The position numbers were made by a program, and so were the translations under genes. Below are positions 51,354-59,544 of a stretch of 64,000 nt of DNA, in pieces. The stretch comes from Companilactobacillus sp. (GTDB lineage: Bacteria; Bacillota; Bacilli; Lactobacillales; Lactobacillaceae): assembly GCF_022484265.1 (NCBI RefSeq), contig NZ_JAKVLR010000001.1:1178001-1242000 (forward strand). Reading direction: 5' to 3'. Position 1 is the first letter of the stretch. Every line of letters starts with the position of its first letter. A model generated the notes under the pieces. It was given only the letters and a program-made list of their open reading frames with translations. It was not told where the DNA came from and searched no databases.

Positions 51354-51956
51354 TTATTGACCAATGATGCCATAGAAAAACAAGTGAACTAATTCTTTCT
51401 CATGTTTCTTCATCTGAGTGGCACGTTCAACTGAAACTCCACCTGGTTGCATAACGTATTTGACATACATGTCTAAATAGATCATTGCACCATAATCAGA
51501 CAGTTCATCGCTAACAACATGCTCGGTTCGACCTTGGGCGAGTAATTTTCTCCAAAAGCCATATTTCAAACGGTCATATTCTTCCATGACATGGGTGTCG
51601 CCATTGCGTCCTTGGAATTCATCGATCATAAATCGGAAAAAGTCATCGTTCATTTGATCTGATACGCCAACGCTTTTTTCCATCATTACTTTCATCTTAT
51701 CGATAAACGGTTTTGTGGGATCATCTAATTGCTTTTCATAATGGGCATATCCATCGACGACTAACGACAGCACGACTTCACGGGCTAAGTCAGCTTTGCT
51801 AGGAAAATATTTGTAAAGCGTCACCTGCGACGAATTAGCCTTTTTAGCGATTTGCTGTACGGAGGTTTTCGTGTAACCATTGGTCACAAACATTTCTGTA
51901 GCTGCATTCATAATTGCTTGGCGTTTTAATTTTTTCCGTCTTTCATTGCCGTCCAT
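51354..51956 (-). CDS. TetR family repressor
   Basis: A 200-residue regulator. The N-terminal HTH is IMNAATEMFVTNGYTKTSVQQIAKKANSSQVTLYKYFPSK, read as helix 1 (IMNAATEMF) to the YKYF signature. The ligand-binding half is unassigned. ATG 51956 follows GAGGTGAGG. It is divergent from the ABC exporter genes, and a perfect-arm palindrome AATAGT-ga-ACTATT sits just after the exporter promoter, so it probably represses them. Confidence 0.92.
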   Translation of the reverse strand: MDGNERRKKLKRQAIMNAATEMFVTNGYTKTSVQQIAKKANSSQVTLYKYFPSKADLAREVVLSLVVDGYAHYEKQLDDPTKPFIDKMKVMMEKSVGVSDQMNDDFFRFMIDEFQGRNGDTHVMEEYDRLKYGFWRKLLAQGRTEHVVSDELSDYGAMIYLDMYVKYVMQPGGVSVERATQMKKHEKELVHLFFYGIIGQ

Positions 51957-52063
51957 TATCCTCACCTCAAAAATTATTCTCAAAATATTTCACTTAAAAA
52001 TGTGTCGTAATAACGTTTTGGATTTAGCTAAGCTGCGATAGTTCAGTTTGTCTATCTTCGTGA

Positions 52064-52092
52064 TTGACAGGGCTTTCTGCTGGCTATACTAT
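52064..52092 (+). promoter_or_regulatory. Promoter of ABC exporter operon
   Basis: Consensus TTGACA (52064-52069), 17 nt, TACTAT (52087-52092). Confidence 0.8.
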
Positions 52093-52099
52093 ACGTGTA

Positions 52100-52113
52100 A
52101 ATAGTGAACTATT
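52100..52113. promoter_or_regulatory. Candidate TetR operator
   Basis: AATAGT-ga-ACTATT lies 7 nt downstream of the -10 box of the exporter promoter, where repressor binding would block transcription. A second, looser dyad GATAG-N10-CTATC is at 52037-52056. Confidence 0.6.
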
Positions 52114-52151
52114 CAAGAACGATATTTCATTTTTAGGGAGGATCTACAATT

Positions 52152-53078
52152 ATGACTACTGCTCCTATTTTGCATATTGACCATCTTCAAAAAAGCTTTG
52201 GAAAGTTTCAAGCATTACGGGATGTCACCTTTGATGTATATCCTGGGGAAGTCTTTGGTTTCATCGGACCTAATGGTGCCGGTAAATCAACGACAATCAG
52301 AACAATTTTAGGTATCCTGCGTGCAAGCGGTGGTCAAGCCACCCTATTTGGACAGGATGTTTTTAAAGAATCCGTGTCGATTCACAAACGTATCGCCTAT
52401 GTTCCAGGAGACGTGTACTTGTGGCCTAATTTGACCGGTGGAGAGATCATCGACTTATTTTTGAAATTGGGCGGAAGCAAGCACTCTGCTAAAACTGATG
52501 AAATGATCAAACGATTCCAACTAGACCCAACTAAGAAAGCTCGGACTTATTCAAAAGGTAATCGTCAAAAGGTCGCCTTGATCGCAGCTTTTTCAACGGA
52601 TGCTGATTTTTACATTTTCGATGAGCCTACTTCAGGTTTAGACCCATTAAATGAAGAATACTTTCAAAAGTCGGTGGCTGAGTTGAAGGCAGCCGGAAAA
52701 GCGGTCCTATTATCCAGTCACATTTTATCTGAAGTTGAAAAGATGTGTGACCGCATCGGGATCATTCGAAACGGCGAGATTGTTGAAACTGGAACACTTG
52801 CCGAGATGAGACATTTGACTCGAACCGTCATTGAATTTCAAACTGACGAACCGACTGCTGAGTTATCTGGCATGAAAGGCGTCCACAATGTCGTCAAATC
52901 TGACAATGGAGTTCAAACATTCTCAGTCGACAGCGACCAGATCGGTCAAGTTATGGACTACTTAGCCTCAAAGAAAATCATCACTCTGCAATCAACTCCA
53001 CCAACTTTGGAAGATTTATTCATGAGATACTACAACACTAACGGTTCAGTAGGTGGTGAAAAAGATGTTCAGCAATAA
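52152..53078 (+). CDS. ABC exporter ATP-binding protein
   Basis: A 308-residue CcmA/NatA-type ATPase. Walker A is GPNGAGKST, signature YSKGNRQKVA, Walker B FYIFDEPTSGLD and the switch His is in LLSSHILSE. The C-terminal 90 residues form the DUF4162-like extension. It overlaps the permease gene, so they form one exporter. Confidence 0.95.
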   Translation: MTTAPILHIDHLQKSFGKFQALRDVTFDVYPGEVFGFIGPNGAGKSTTIRTILGILRASGGQATLFGQDVFKESVSIHKRIAYVPGDVYLWPNLTGGEIIDLFLKLGGSKHSAKTDEMIKRFQLDPTKKARTYSKGNRQKVALIAAFSTDADFYIFDEPTSGLDPLNEEYFQKSVAELKAAGKAVLLSSHILSEVEKMCDRIGIIRNGEIVETGTLAEMRHLTRTVIEFQTDEPTAELSGMKGVHNVVKSDNGVQTFSVDSDQIGQVMDYLASKKIITLQSTPPTLEDLFMRYYNTNGSVGGEKDVQQ

Positions 53079-54684
53079 ATTTGCAAAAACTGGCTTTTTA
53101 ACTAGATTCAGTTTTCGACGCGACTGGTTAAAATTAGTCGTTTGGACAATTGCTATGGCGGGCTTATTTACATCGGTCGCCGCAAAGTTCACTTCGCTAT
53201 ATGGCACTAAAGAAGCCATCAATTCCATCCTCGATACCCTCAAGTCGCCAGCAATGACTTCCTTATTTGGGAAAGTTCCTGCTGGTGCTCACACTTCAGC
53301 CGATATTTTTGCCGCTGAAATGACGGTCTTCATGGCGATCATGGCTGCGATCATGAATTATTCGATCGTTATCAAAAATACTCGTGGCGATGAAGATTCA
53401 GGAATCTTAGAAATCATCAGATCAAAGTCGGTCGGCACCCTGTCTAATTTGAGTGCCACTTTGATTGAAGTGACCATCCTAAACTTAGTCATTGGATTAC
53501 TCTACTCAGTTGGATTAATGACTGCCAACTTAGATGGTACCGACATTAACGGAGACTTTTTACTAGGAATAGGGCTCGGCGTTTCCGGATTGATGTTTGC
53601 TAGTATTGCAGCCTTGATTGCTCAATTAGTCGACAATGCCAGAGCTGCTTCAATCTGGTCATATATGATTTTCGGGATCATGTACATTGCCAGAATGGTC
53701 ACTGATACTACGCATCCCAAAATGACTTGGTGGGTACCCTTTGGCTGGGTCGAAAAATTTTCTACCTATAAAAATAACAACTGGCTACCAGTTTTATTGA
53801 TGCTGATTTTTTCAATCGTAGTTTCAGGACTGGCTCTTTTCATCAACGGCAAACGTGACCTCGGCTCGGGAATGATTGCTACTAAACCAGGACGTGCACG
53901 AGCTTCATTCATGCTAAACGGGCCCTTGGGACTGTTCTGGAGATTGCACCGCACGTCGATCATCGTCTGGACTGTCGGTTTATTGATCTTAGGATTCACC
54001 TACGGTTCAATCTTCAACACAGTTGGCGATATCATCAAAACTAATCCGATGATGTCACAGCTGTTAGGGTCAAGTGCCATTAGATCCGCCAATGTCAAAA
54101 TCATCAAAGAGTTCGTCAGCGTCTTAATGATTGTCTTTGGCGTTTTGGCATTGATTCCAGGAATCCAAATCATCAATTATTTAAAATCAGGCGAAAATAA
54201 GGGTTACTTAGAAATGATCCATGCCAAACCTGTCGGCAGAACTCGCTTAATGTCTGACACGATCATCTTGGCAGTCTTCACAACCTTTTTAGCTTTATTC
54301 GCCGGCATTTGGGGACTGCAGCTTGGTGGAGTTTACTCTATGACTCATCCGTTAGGACTAGAAATTTTTATGCGTGGATTCTACGCTTACCTATCACCAA
54401 CGCTGATCATGTTAGGAATTTCAGTCTGTTTAGTCGGCTGGCTTCCAAAATTAGTTAGTTTAAATTATGGCTATTTAATCATTTCCATGTTTATCCAATA
54501 TTTTGGACAATTGCTCAAATTACCAGATTGGACGCATAAATTAACGCCATTCGGCTACATCCCGAAAGTTCCCGTTCATACTTTGGATATTGGGACCTTC
54601 TGGTGGCAAATTGCTATCGCCGTAGTCTTGATTGCGGTTGGTTACATCGGTTATGCTAAACGTGACATCAATGGAGCCAACTAA
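53065..54684 (+). CDS. ABC exporter permease, antibiotic-exporter type
   Basis: A 539-residue membrane protein with about 12 helices in two fused six-helix halves, resembling the COG3559 'exporter of polyketide antibiotics' group. ATG 53065 with AGGTGG 8 nt upstream is preferred to two GTG codons at 53053/53056. TRFSFRRDWLKLVVW and LHRTSIIVWTVGLLILG are equivalent N-terminal segments of the halves. With the TetR gene this is a typical inducible export module; the ligand is unknown. Confidence 0.88.
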   Translation: MFSNKFAKTGFLTRFSFRRDWLKLVVWTIAMAGLFTSVAAKFTSLYGTKEAINSILDTLKSPAMTSLFGKVPAGAHTSADIFAAEMTVFMAIMAAIMNYSIVIKNTRGDEDSGILEIIRSKSVGTLSNLSATLIEVTILNLVIGLLYSVGLMTANLDGTDINGDFLLGIGLGVSGLMFASIAALIAQLVDNARAASIWSYMIFGIMYIARMVTDTTHPKMTWWVPFGWVEKFSTYKNNNWLPVLLMLIFSIVVSGLALFINGKRDLGSGMIATKPGRARASFMLNGPLGLFWRLHRTSIIVWTVGLLILGFTYGSIFNTVGDIIKTNPMMSQLLGSSAIRSANVKIIKEFVSVLMIVFGVLALIPGIQIINYLKSGENKGYLEMIHAKPVGRTRLMSDTIILAVFTTFLALFAGIWGLQLGGVYSMTHPLGLEIFMRGFYAYLSPTLIMLGISVCLVGWLPKLVSLNYGYLIISMFIQYFGQLLKLPDWTHKLTPFGYIPKVPVHTLDIGTFWWQIAIAVVLIAVGYIGYAKRDINGAN

Positions 54685-54697
54685 AGGAGTTAAATTG

Positions 54698-55135
54698 TTG
54701 AAAATAATCGAAGTAACTAATCAGAATAAAGCACTAACCACCAACTTAGTGGATATTTGGGAAAAATCAGTCTTAGCTACCCACGATTTTTTATCAACAG
54801 AAGAAGTTGCTACTATTAAAAAGTACGTCCCGCAGGCGATTGCTGAAGTCGAACACTTGGCAGTTGCTGAAGAAGACGGCTCAACCTTGGGATTTATTGG
54901 CATTGACCAACATAGAATCGAAATGCTATTTCTCGATCCAGACATCAGAGGACGTGGCCTTGGCAAAAAATTGATTCAATTCATGATCGACAATTATCAC
55001 GTCGATTCAGTCACAGTCAATGAGCAAAATTCTCAAGCAGTAGGTTTTTATCAGCACTTAGGTTTCAAGACCTACCAACGAACTGACCTTGACGAAGAAG
55101 GAAACCCTTATCCACTTTTGTATATGAAGATGTAA
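54698..55135 (+). CDS. GNAT family acetyltransferase
   Basis: A 145-residue N-acetyltransferase. The acetyl-CoA loop is DIRGRGLGKKLI, preceded by IEMLFLDPD, and NSQAVGFYQHLGFKTYQRT closes the fold. It resembles YafP-type enzymes. It uses a TTG start at 54698 (or 54695) with AAAGGAG upstream; longer in-frame starts overlap the permease and lack a ribosome binding site. It lies 13 nt behind the permease gene, so it may act on the exported compound. Confidence 0.9.
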   Translation: MKIIEVTNQNKALTTNLVDIWEKSVLATHDFLSTEEVATIKKYVPQAIAEVEHLAVAEEDGSTLGFIGIDQHRIEMLFLDPDIRGRGLGKKLIQFMIDNYHVDSVTVNEQNSQAVGFYQHLGFKTYQRTDLDEEGNPYPLLYMKM

Positions 55136-55174
55136 AAAGACCTTACTCAGTTAATTTCTGGGTAAGGTCTTTCT
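55134..55174. terminator. Terminator after GNAT gene
   Basis: AAAGACCTTACTCAG, 7-nt loop, CTGGGTAAGGTCTTT. It lies between convergent genes and may serve both. Confidence 0.8.
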
Positions 55175-55187
55175 GATTGTCTTCTAT

Positions 55188-55655
55188 TTAAACTTGTCCA
55201 ATCTCAACTTGGACATCCTTGGACAATTTATCTTCTAAATATTTCTCAATGTCTTTATACGATCTCTTAAAGTTCAACTCAATTTGCTGTGGACGTTTTG
55301 TGTTAAAGATAACTGCCACACGTTCATTTTGACCAGGTATCTCAATCGGGATCAAGGTAACGTGAACGATTTGCGAATAATCTAGCACACCAGAATAAAA
55401 TCCACTCAAGATGATCTTTTTAGAACCAATTCCACCAACGCCATTCATGATCGTCAAGGTCACGAACTCAGCAACCATAAGGATGTACGGCAAGCGATTC
55501 ACCGGAGAAATCATCAGCCATGCACCAACGAAAACCGCAAAAATCAAGGTTGATAGTTTGTAAGTCGCTCTGATTTCAATTTGTGATTGCCAATAAATGC
55601 TAAAAATAGCACCTACTAAGAATACGATATCGATAAAAATTATTATTCCATCCAT
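55188..55655 (-). CDS. Membrane protein of unknown function
   Basis: I do not recognise this 155-residue protein. Three hydrophobic segments (about 3-20, 32-50, 58-75) are followed by a soluble C-terminal domain (VTLIPIEIPGQNERVAVIFNTK and an amphipathic KRSYKDIEKYLEDKL). ATG 55655 has GGTGAAG upstream. It is monocistronic. Confidence 0.68.
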   Translation of the reverse strand: MDGIIIFIDIVFLVGAIFSIYWQSQIEIRATYKLSTLIFAVFVGAWLMISPVNRLPYILMVAEFVTLTIMNGVGGIGSKKIILSGFYSGVLDYSQIVHVTLIPIEIPGQNERVAVIFNTKRPQQIELNFKRSYKDIEKYLEDKLSKDVQVEIGQV

Positions 55656-56123
55656 AATCTTCACCGTTCCTTTCTTCGTTGACATATGGAAGAGACACCG
55701 GTAAATATTCTTCCTAGTACCTGTATTGTAAGTTACCTACAGCTCTATTTCAATTATTCTAATTTTGTTGTGAACTAACTAGCGAAAAGCCTGATCTCTG
55801 ACCATTAGCTATCAAATATGATTGATAATTGAAATATTAGCAATCATATTTTTCATTTTTTTAGTAAATAGTCAGAATGTGTTAAGTAATTCACAGAAAA
55901 TTGTTAATTAGAACTAAGAATAATTAAGCTAAAAATCGATCAGATTTATTCAAAATAAAGAACTGCTCTTTACTATTTACATTATAATCTATTATTGATA
56001 CTTTGTGTAATATCACTAAATAAAACTTAACGACATCATATTTGATTTGTTCAATAAATATTGCGTCTATTTTTGTAATCAAAAAATTGAAAATGAACTA
56101 CCAAAATGATATCTATTTTTTAT

Positions 56124-56141
56124 TCACTTTTTAAATAGTGA
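56124..56141. promoter_or_regulatory. 18-bp operator-like palindrome upstream of adh
   Basis: TCACTtTTTAAAtAGTGA, symmetric at 16 of 18 positions, 50 nt before the -35 box. It is not a Rex site (arms are in the opposite order, TCAC before GTGA). The regulator is unknown. Confidence 0.5.
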
Positions 56142-56190
56142 TAAATAGTTATAAAATATTGCTCAATTCGTTACATAATTAACAAAGTTA

Positions 56191-56219
56191 TTGAAATGCC
56201 TTTCATGAATATATAGAAT
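56191..56219 (+). promoter_or_regulatory. adh promoter
   Basis: TTGAAA (56191-56196), 17 nt, TAGAAT (56214-56219), 29 nt before the start codon. Confidence 0.7.
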
Positions 56220-56247
56220 AAATTTATATTAAAGAGGAGGAACTCTT

Positions 56248-57417
56248 ATGAAAGAAAATTTCGATTTCTTAATGCCTAGTGTTAACTTCTTCGGCGCTGG
56301 CGTTATTAAGAAAATTGGCGACCGTGCCAAAATGTTAAATATGACTAACCCATTGATCGTTACAGATAAGTTTTTGGAAAGTGTCGACAATGGACCTGTT
56401 GCACAAGCTACTGACTCATTAAAAGCAGCTGGTGTTAAATTCACTATCTACAACGGTGTTGAACCAAATCCTAAGGTTCACAACATTCAAGAAGCTAAAA
56501 AAGTTTACTTAGATAACAACTGTGACGGTATCATCACAATCGGTGGTGGTTCAGCTCATGATACTGGTAAAGGTACTGGTATTATTTTGACAAACGGCGA
56601 CGATATCACAAAACTTGATGGTATCGAAACTTTGGACAACGCTCTACCTCCATTGATTGCTGTTAACACAACTGCTGGTACTGGTTCAGAACTTACAAGA
56701 CACTGTGTTATCACTAATACAGAAACACATCTCAAGTTTGTTGTTGTTTCATGGAGAAATATCCCACTTGTATCATTCAACGATCCTATGTTGATGTTGG
56801 ATGTTCCAAAGGGCTTAACTGCCGCAACTGGTATGGATACATTCGTTCAATTGATCGAACCTTACGTTTCAACCAACCGTAACGAAATCACAGACGCTCA
56901 ATGTCTTGAAGGTATCAAATTAGTTGAAGAAAGCTTACGTGAAGCTTACGCTAACGGCCATGATGTTGAAGCTCGTACTAAGATGGTTGAAGCAGAAATG
57001 CTTGGTGGTATGGCATTTAACAACGCTGACCTTGGTTACGTTCACGCTATGGCTCACCAACTTGGTGGTCAATATGACGCTCCTCACGGTGTATGCTGTG
57101 CTATTCTTCTTCCTATCGTTGAAGAATACAACATCATCTCAAGTCCTGAAAGATTTGCTCAATTAGCTGTTGCTATGGGCGAAGACATTTCTGGTCTATC
57201 AACTCGTGACGCTGCCGAATTAGCTATCAAAGCTATGAGACAAATGGCTGATGATGTTGGTATTCCTCGTTCAATCAAAGCTATTGGTGCAAAGCCCGAG
57301 GACTTTGAATTGATGGCTGAAAATGCTTTGAAGGATGGTAATGCCTTCTCTAACCCTCGTAAGGGTAACAAGCAAGAGCTTGTTGAATTGTTCCAAAAGG
57401 CATATGACGCTGAATAA
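56248..57417 (+). CDS. Iron-type alcohol dehydrogenase with altered metal ligand
   Basis: A 389-residue group III (Fe-dependent) alcohol dehydrogenase, NAD(P)-linked, similar in layout to Bacillus methanol and 1,3-propanediol dehydrogenases. FFGAGVIKKIG, GGGSAHDTGKG and TTAGTGSEL bind the nucleotide. Metal ligands are Asp in TGMDTFVQ, His in HAMAHQLGG and His in DAPHGVC; the His normally four residues after the Asp is Gln here. Codon use is strongly biased (aac, ttc, gaa, ggt), which fits high expression, as does the AGGAGGAA ribosome binding site. It may reduce acetaldehyde or another aldehyde in fermentation. Confidence 0.92.
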   Translation: MKENFDFLMPSVNFFGAGVIKKIGDRAKMLNMTNPLIVTDKFLESVDNGPVAQATDSLKAAGVKFTIYNGVEPNPKVHNIQEAKKVYLDNNCDGIITIGGGSAHDTGKGTGIILTNGDDITKLDGIETLDNALPPLIAVNTTAGTGSELTRHCVITNTETHLKFVVVSWRNIPLVSFNDPMLMLDVPKGLTAATGMDTFVQLIEPYVSTNRNEITDAQCLEGIKLVEESLREAYANGHDVEARTKMVEAEMLGGMAFNNADLGYVHAMAHQLGGQYDAPHGVCCAILLPIVEEYNIISSPERFAQLAVAMGEDISGLSTRDAAELAIKAMRQMADDVGIPRSIKAIGAKPEDFELMAENALKDGNAFSNPRKGNKQELVELFQKAYDAE

Positions 57418-57433
57418 TTTATTTTGATTATAA

Positions 57434-57471
57434 GAAAAAGGAAAACCTTAATTGGTTTTCCTTTTTTTTTT
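57434..57471 (+). terminator. Terminator of adh
   Basis: AAGGAAAACC, 6-nt loop, GGTTTTCCTT and a run of ten T. Confidence 0.93.
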
Positions 57472-57483
57472 GGCTTTAAATGC

Positions 57484-57650
57484 TTTGTTGGAGGTATGCG
57501 GGCCGACTCCGGGTGGAAAGAGATTGCCCTTTGGACGGCATCCTTGGTTGTTCGTTGGCGTAGCCAACATTTTTAGCAGTAGCGCACGCGCCAAAGGCGA
57601 CGTACGTTCCATCGATTTTTCGTAAGCCGGCGTCGTCGCCGGCTAATGGC
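57484..57650 (-). repeat. Right half of structured repeat, copy D (split by IS110)
   Basis: On the minus strand it holds the gccggcgacgacgccggc hairpin (57628-57645), the 72-nt core, the 3' closing arm GGCAATCTCTTTCCACCC (plus 57511-57528) and the right end ggcccgcatacc. Its missing 5' arm is found at 59327-59349, beyond the transposase gene. Confidence 0.82.
57539..57610 (-). repeat. 72-nt conserved repeat core, copy 3
   Basis: Reverse orientation, same length. It begins ggaacgtacgtcgcc and ends gaacaaccaaggatg when read on the minus strand. Confidence 0.9.
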
Positions 57651-57666
57651 AAACAGACTAAGTTAG

Positions 57667-57713
57667 GTGAGTAAGCTAATTCTCGACGGAGAATCAGCTT
57701 ACTCACTTTTTTG
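57667..57713 (+). terminator. Long hairpin and T-run at the left end of the IS110 element
   Basis: GTGAGTAAGCT-a-ATTCTC, GACG loop, GAGAAT-c-AGCTTACTCAC, then CTTTTTTG. It is a 17-bp stem with one mismatch. It could block transcription entering from outside, or be part of the element's non-coding RNA. Confidence 0.75.
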
Positions 57714-57904
57714 TTAAAGTGAATGTGAGATGAATGTCGGATGTGAAATCGGCACATGATGCCGCACGACAAACAGGCAATCTTACTAAGATCATTAGAA
57801 TCTGCTCTTAGTCTGTGGGCCAATAGGTCATGTATAGAAAATTAAATATGATGGTCTTAGTAAAGATTGATTTCATCTCAACAATTACAAGAAGAGGCAA
57901 GAAT

Positions 57905-59110
57905 ATGAGAACAGTATTTGGAATCGATGTCAGTAAATCTACTTCGAACGTATGTGTATTGGTAGATTCGAACAAAGTCAGTGAATTTAAAATAGATAAC
58001 GATCTTATAGGATTTGGGAGATTAGAATCAGCCCTAAATAGTTTTGTGGATCCTGAAGTAATTTTTGAAGCCACCGGTGTCTATTCGAGAAGATTGGCTT
58101 ATTTTCTTCAGACCCACCACTTGTCGTATGCACAATTGAATCCATTGCAAGCTAGCAAGGAAATGGATGGACTTAGAAAAAACAAAACAGACAAAAATGA
58201 TGCTTTTCATTTAGCTGAAACGCAGTTCATATTAAATCGTGAGAAGACACGTCTTCAAGATCCTATTTACTCTGAGCTAAAAGACGAAAGCCGATTCTAT
58301 CAAGAACAAGTGAACGATCTTGTTCAAGAAAAGAATCGACTTCATCGTATCCTACAAATTTCTTTTCCAGATATCACTCAGTTGTTTTCAAATCCTTCAG
58401 GTCCCATGTATTGGAACATCGTAAAGACGTTTCCTATTCCATCCATGGTGGACGTATACAGTATTGAACAACTAACGGAAATGATACATGAATTTTCTGG
58501 AAATAACGTTGGAGTTAGGACTTGCACAAACCTTGCAAAGAAATTAGTAAATCTTTCAAAAACAGCGGTATCATCCGTATCAATAGATTCGTTGGTAATT
58601 GAACAAGTCAAACACCTCGCGACAAGATTGCTAGAGATAAGCCAATGGGAAAATAAAATAATCAAATCAATGGAAAAACTTGCTAAAAAGCTTCCAGAAC
58701 TAGAAGTACTAAAAAGTATTCCTGGAATCTCCACAGTTACTGCCGTTTCACTAATAGCTGAATTAGGTGATATTCGAAGATTTAGGACGACCAATCAGAT
58801 CAATGCTTTTGTTGGTATTGACCTAAGACATTACGAGTTTGGTAATTACACAGCCTCTGATAGGATCAGTAAACGCGGTAATCCTTATGCAAGGAAAATA
58901 CTTTACCAGGCAGTAATGGCTATGGTTTCAACATCTCGATATCAATCCAATCACATCAATGATTATTACCAAAAGAAAAAGCAACCTTCTCAGCATGGGA
59001 CTAAGAAGATTGCAGTAGCTGCGATGGGTCGTCTTATAAGAACGATCTATCATCTTGTAATGAAAAACGAAACCTATGATTATGAGATTGCTTCACTCGC
59101 AAGACACTAA
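57905..59110 (+). CDS. IS110 family transposase (DEDD recombinase)
   Basis: 401 residues from ATG 57905; an upstream in-frame ATG at 57830 is less likely. RuvC-like DEDD domain: Asp8 in FGIDVSKST, Glu in FEATGVYSRRL, two Asp in KTDKNDAFHLAE. A helical middle is followed by the Transposase_20 domain, LKSIPGISTVTAVSLIAELGD split as HhH-like, then FVGIDLRHYEFGNYTASDRISKRGNPYARK with the conserved Ser region. No frameshift or stop is seen, so the gene appears intact. IS110 enzymes are guided by an element-encoded bridge RNA (IS621 studies). Confidence 0.95.
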   Translation: MRTVFGIDVSKSTSNVCVLVDSNKVSEFKIDNDLIGFGRLESALNSFVDPEVIFEATGVYSRRLAYFLQTHHLSYAQLNPLQASKEMDGLRKNKTDKNDAFHLAETQFILNREKTRLQDPIYSELKDESRFYQEQVNDLVQEKNRLHRILQISFPDITQLFSNPSGPMYWNIVKTFPIPSMVDVYSIEQLTEMIHEFSGNNVGVRTCTNLAKKLVNLSKTAVSSVSIDSLVIEQVKHLATRLLEISQWENKIIKSMEKLAKKLPELEVLKSIPGISTVTAVSLIAELGDIRRFRTTNQINAFVGIDLRHYEFGNYTASDRISKRGNPYARKILYQAVMAMVSTSRYQSNHINDYYQKKKQPSQHGTKKIAVAAMGRLIRTIYHLVMKNETYDYEIASLARH

Positions 59111-59544
59111 TCTAGTTTCTAAAATCATCATATCATAGCCATTTTTTTAAAGAAACATGGCTGTGTTTATTTGGTGTACGCAAATTGAGAAATAACATAC
59201 TGAGTTGGGTCCAGTTCACACTCCAAATTAATTTAATATATTTGAAATGACAATAAGAGATCACTATAAATACTATTAAATAGCTGTTTACCCTTGACAT
59301 AAGGTAGAAACTTCACATTTGGGCCAGGCATCTCTTTCCACCCTCCGTCTAAATATAGTTAAGTCAAAATCTCCTCGTAGGTTGAAATAAGGTATGCGAC
59401 TCTTTCTTGCAAAAAATATTTTACTTGTCCAAATATTTTGGCTAGAATTTTTTTCTAAAAAGCCGTTTAGATACCCTTCTCCTGCTGTTCCGAAGACCAT
59501 CGCCTCCGCTCGTCTTCTCTTTCGTATTATATAACTCGTGCGAA
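59111..59544. other. Spacer after transposase gene
   Basis: 434 nt without a credible gene. It holds the 3' non-coding part of the IS110 element, with a hairpin AGCCAT...ATGGCT near 59141-59172, the left half of repeat copy D, and about 140 nt of unassigned sequence before the ugp operon end. Confidence 0.6.
59319..59404 (-). repeat. Left half of structured repeat, copy D
   Basis: On the minus strand: gcataccttatttcaacctacg (from 59397), gattttgacttaa, then the 5' closing arm GACGGAGGGTGGAAAGAGATGCC (59349 to 59327) and tggccc. GGGTGGAAAGAGAT matches the 3' arm at 57511-57524 rather than the arms of other copies, so both halves come from one element. Confidence 0.82.

Larger units (their letters stand above)
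55656..56247. promoter_or_regulatory. Long AT-rich control region of the alcohol dehydrogenase gene
   Basis: 592 nt without a credible ORF. The right part holds a dyad (56124-56141) and a promoter (56191-56219). Several half-site-like words (tagtgata, atcacta, tattcac) occur between 55960 and 56150. The left half shows nothing I can name. Confidence 0.6.
57651..59318 (+). mobile_element. IS110 family insertion sequence
   Basis: About 1.67 kb lies between the two halves of one structured repeat (57484-57650 and 59319-59404), the size of an IS110 element. It holds the transposase gene, a 250-nt 5' non-coding part with strong hairpins and a 200-nt 3' part. IS110 elements lack classical terminal inverted repeats, so the exact ends are estimated from where repeat homology stops (uncertain by about 20 nt). 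Confidence 0.75.

Noticed and set aside
55976..56037. Rex-type site in ttgtgtaatatcac upstream of adh
   Set aside because: The arms are TTGTG and CAC but the spacing is two bases too short and the right arm is incomplete, so it does not meet the TTGTGAA-N4-TTCACAA pattern.
59288..59500. 70-codon minus-strand ORF downstream of the IS110 element
   Set aside because: It runs through the left half of repeat copy D, and its composition comes from the repeat. No family resemblance.
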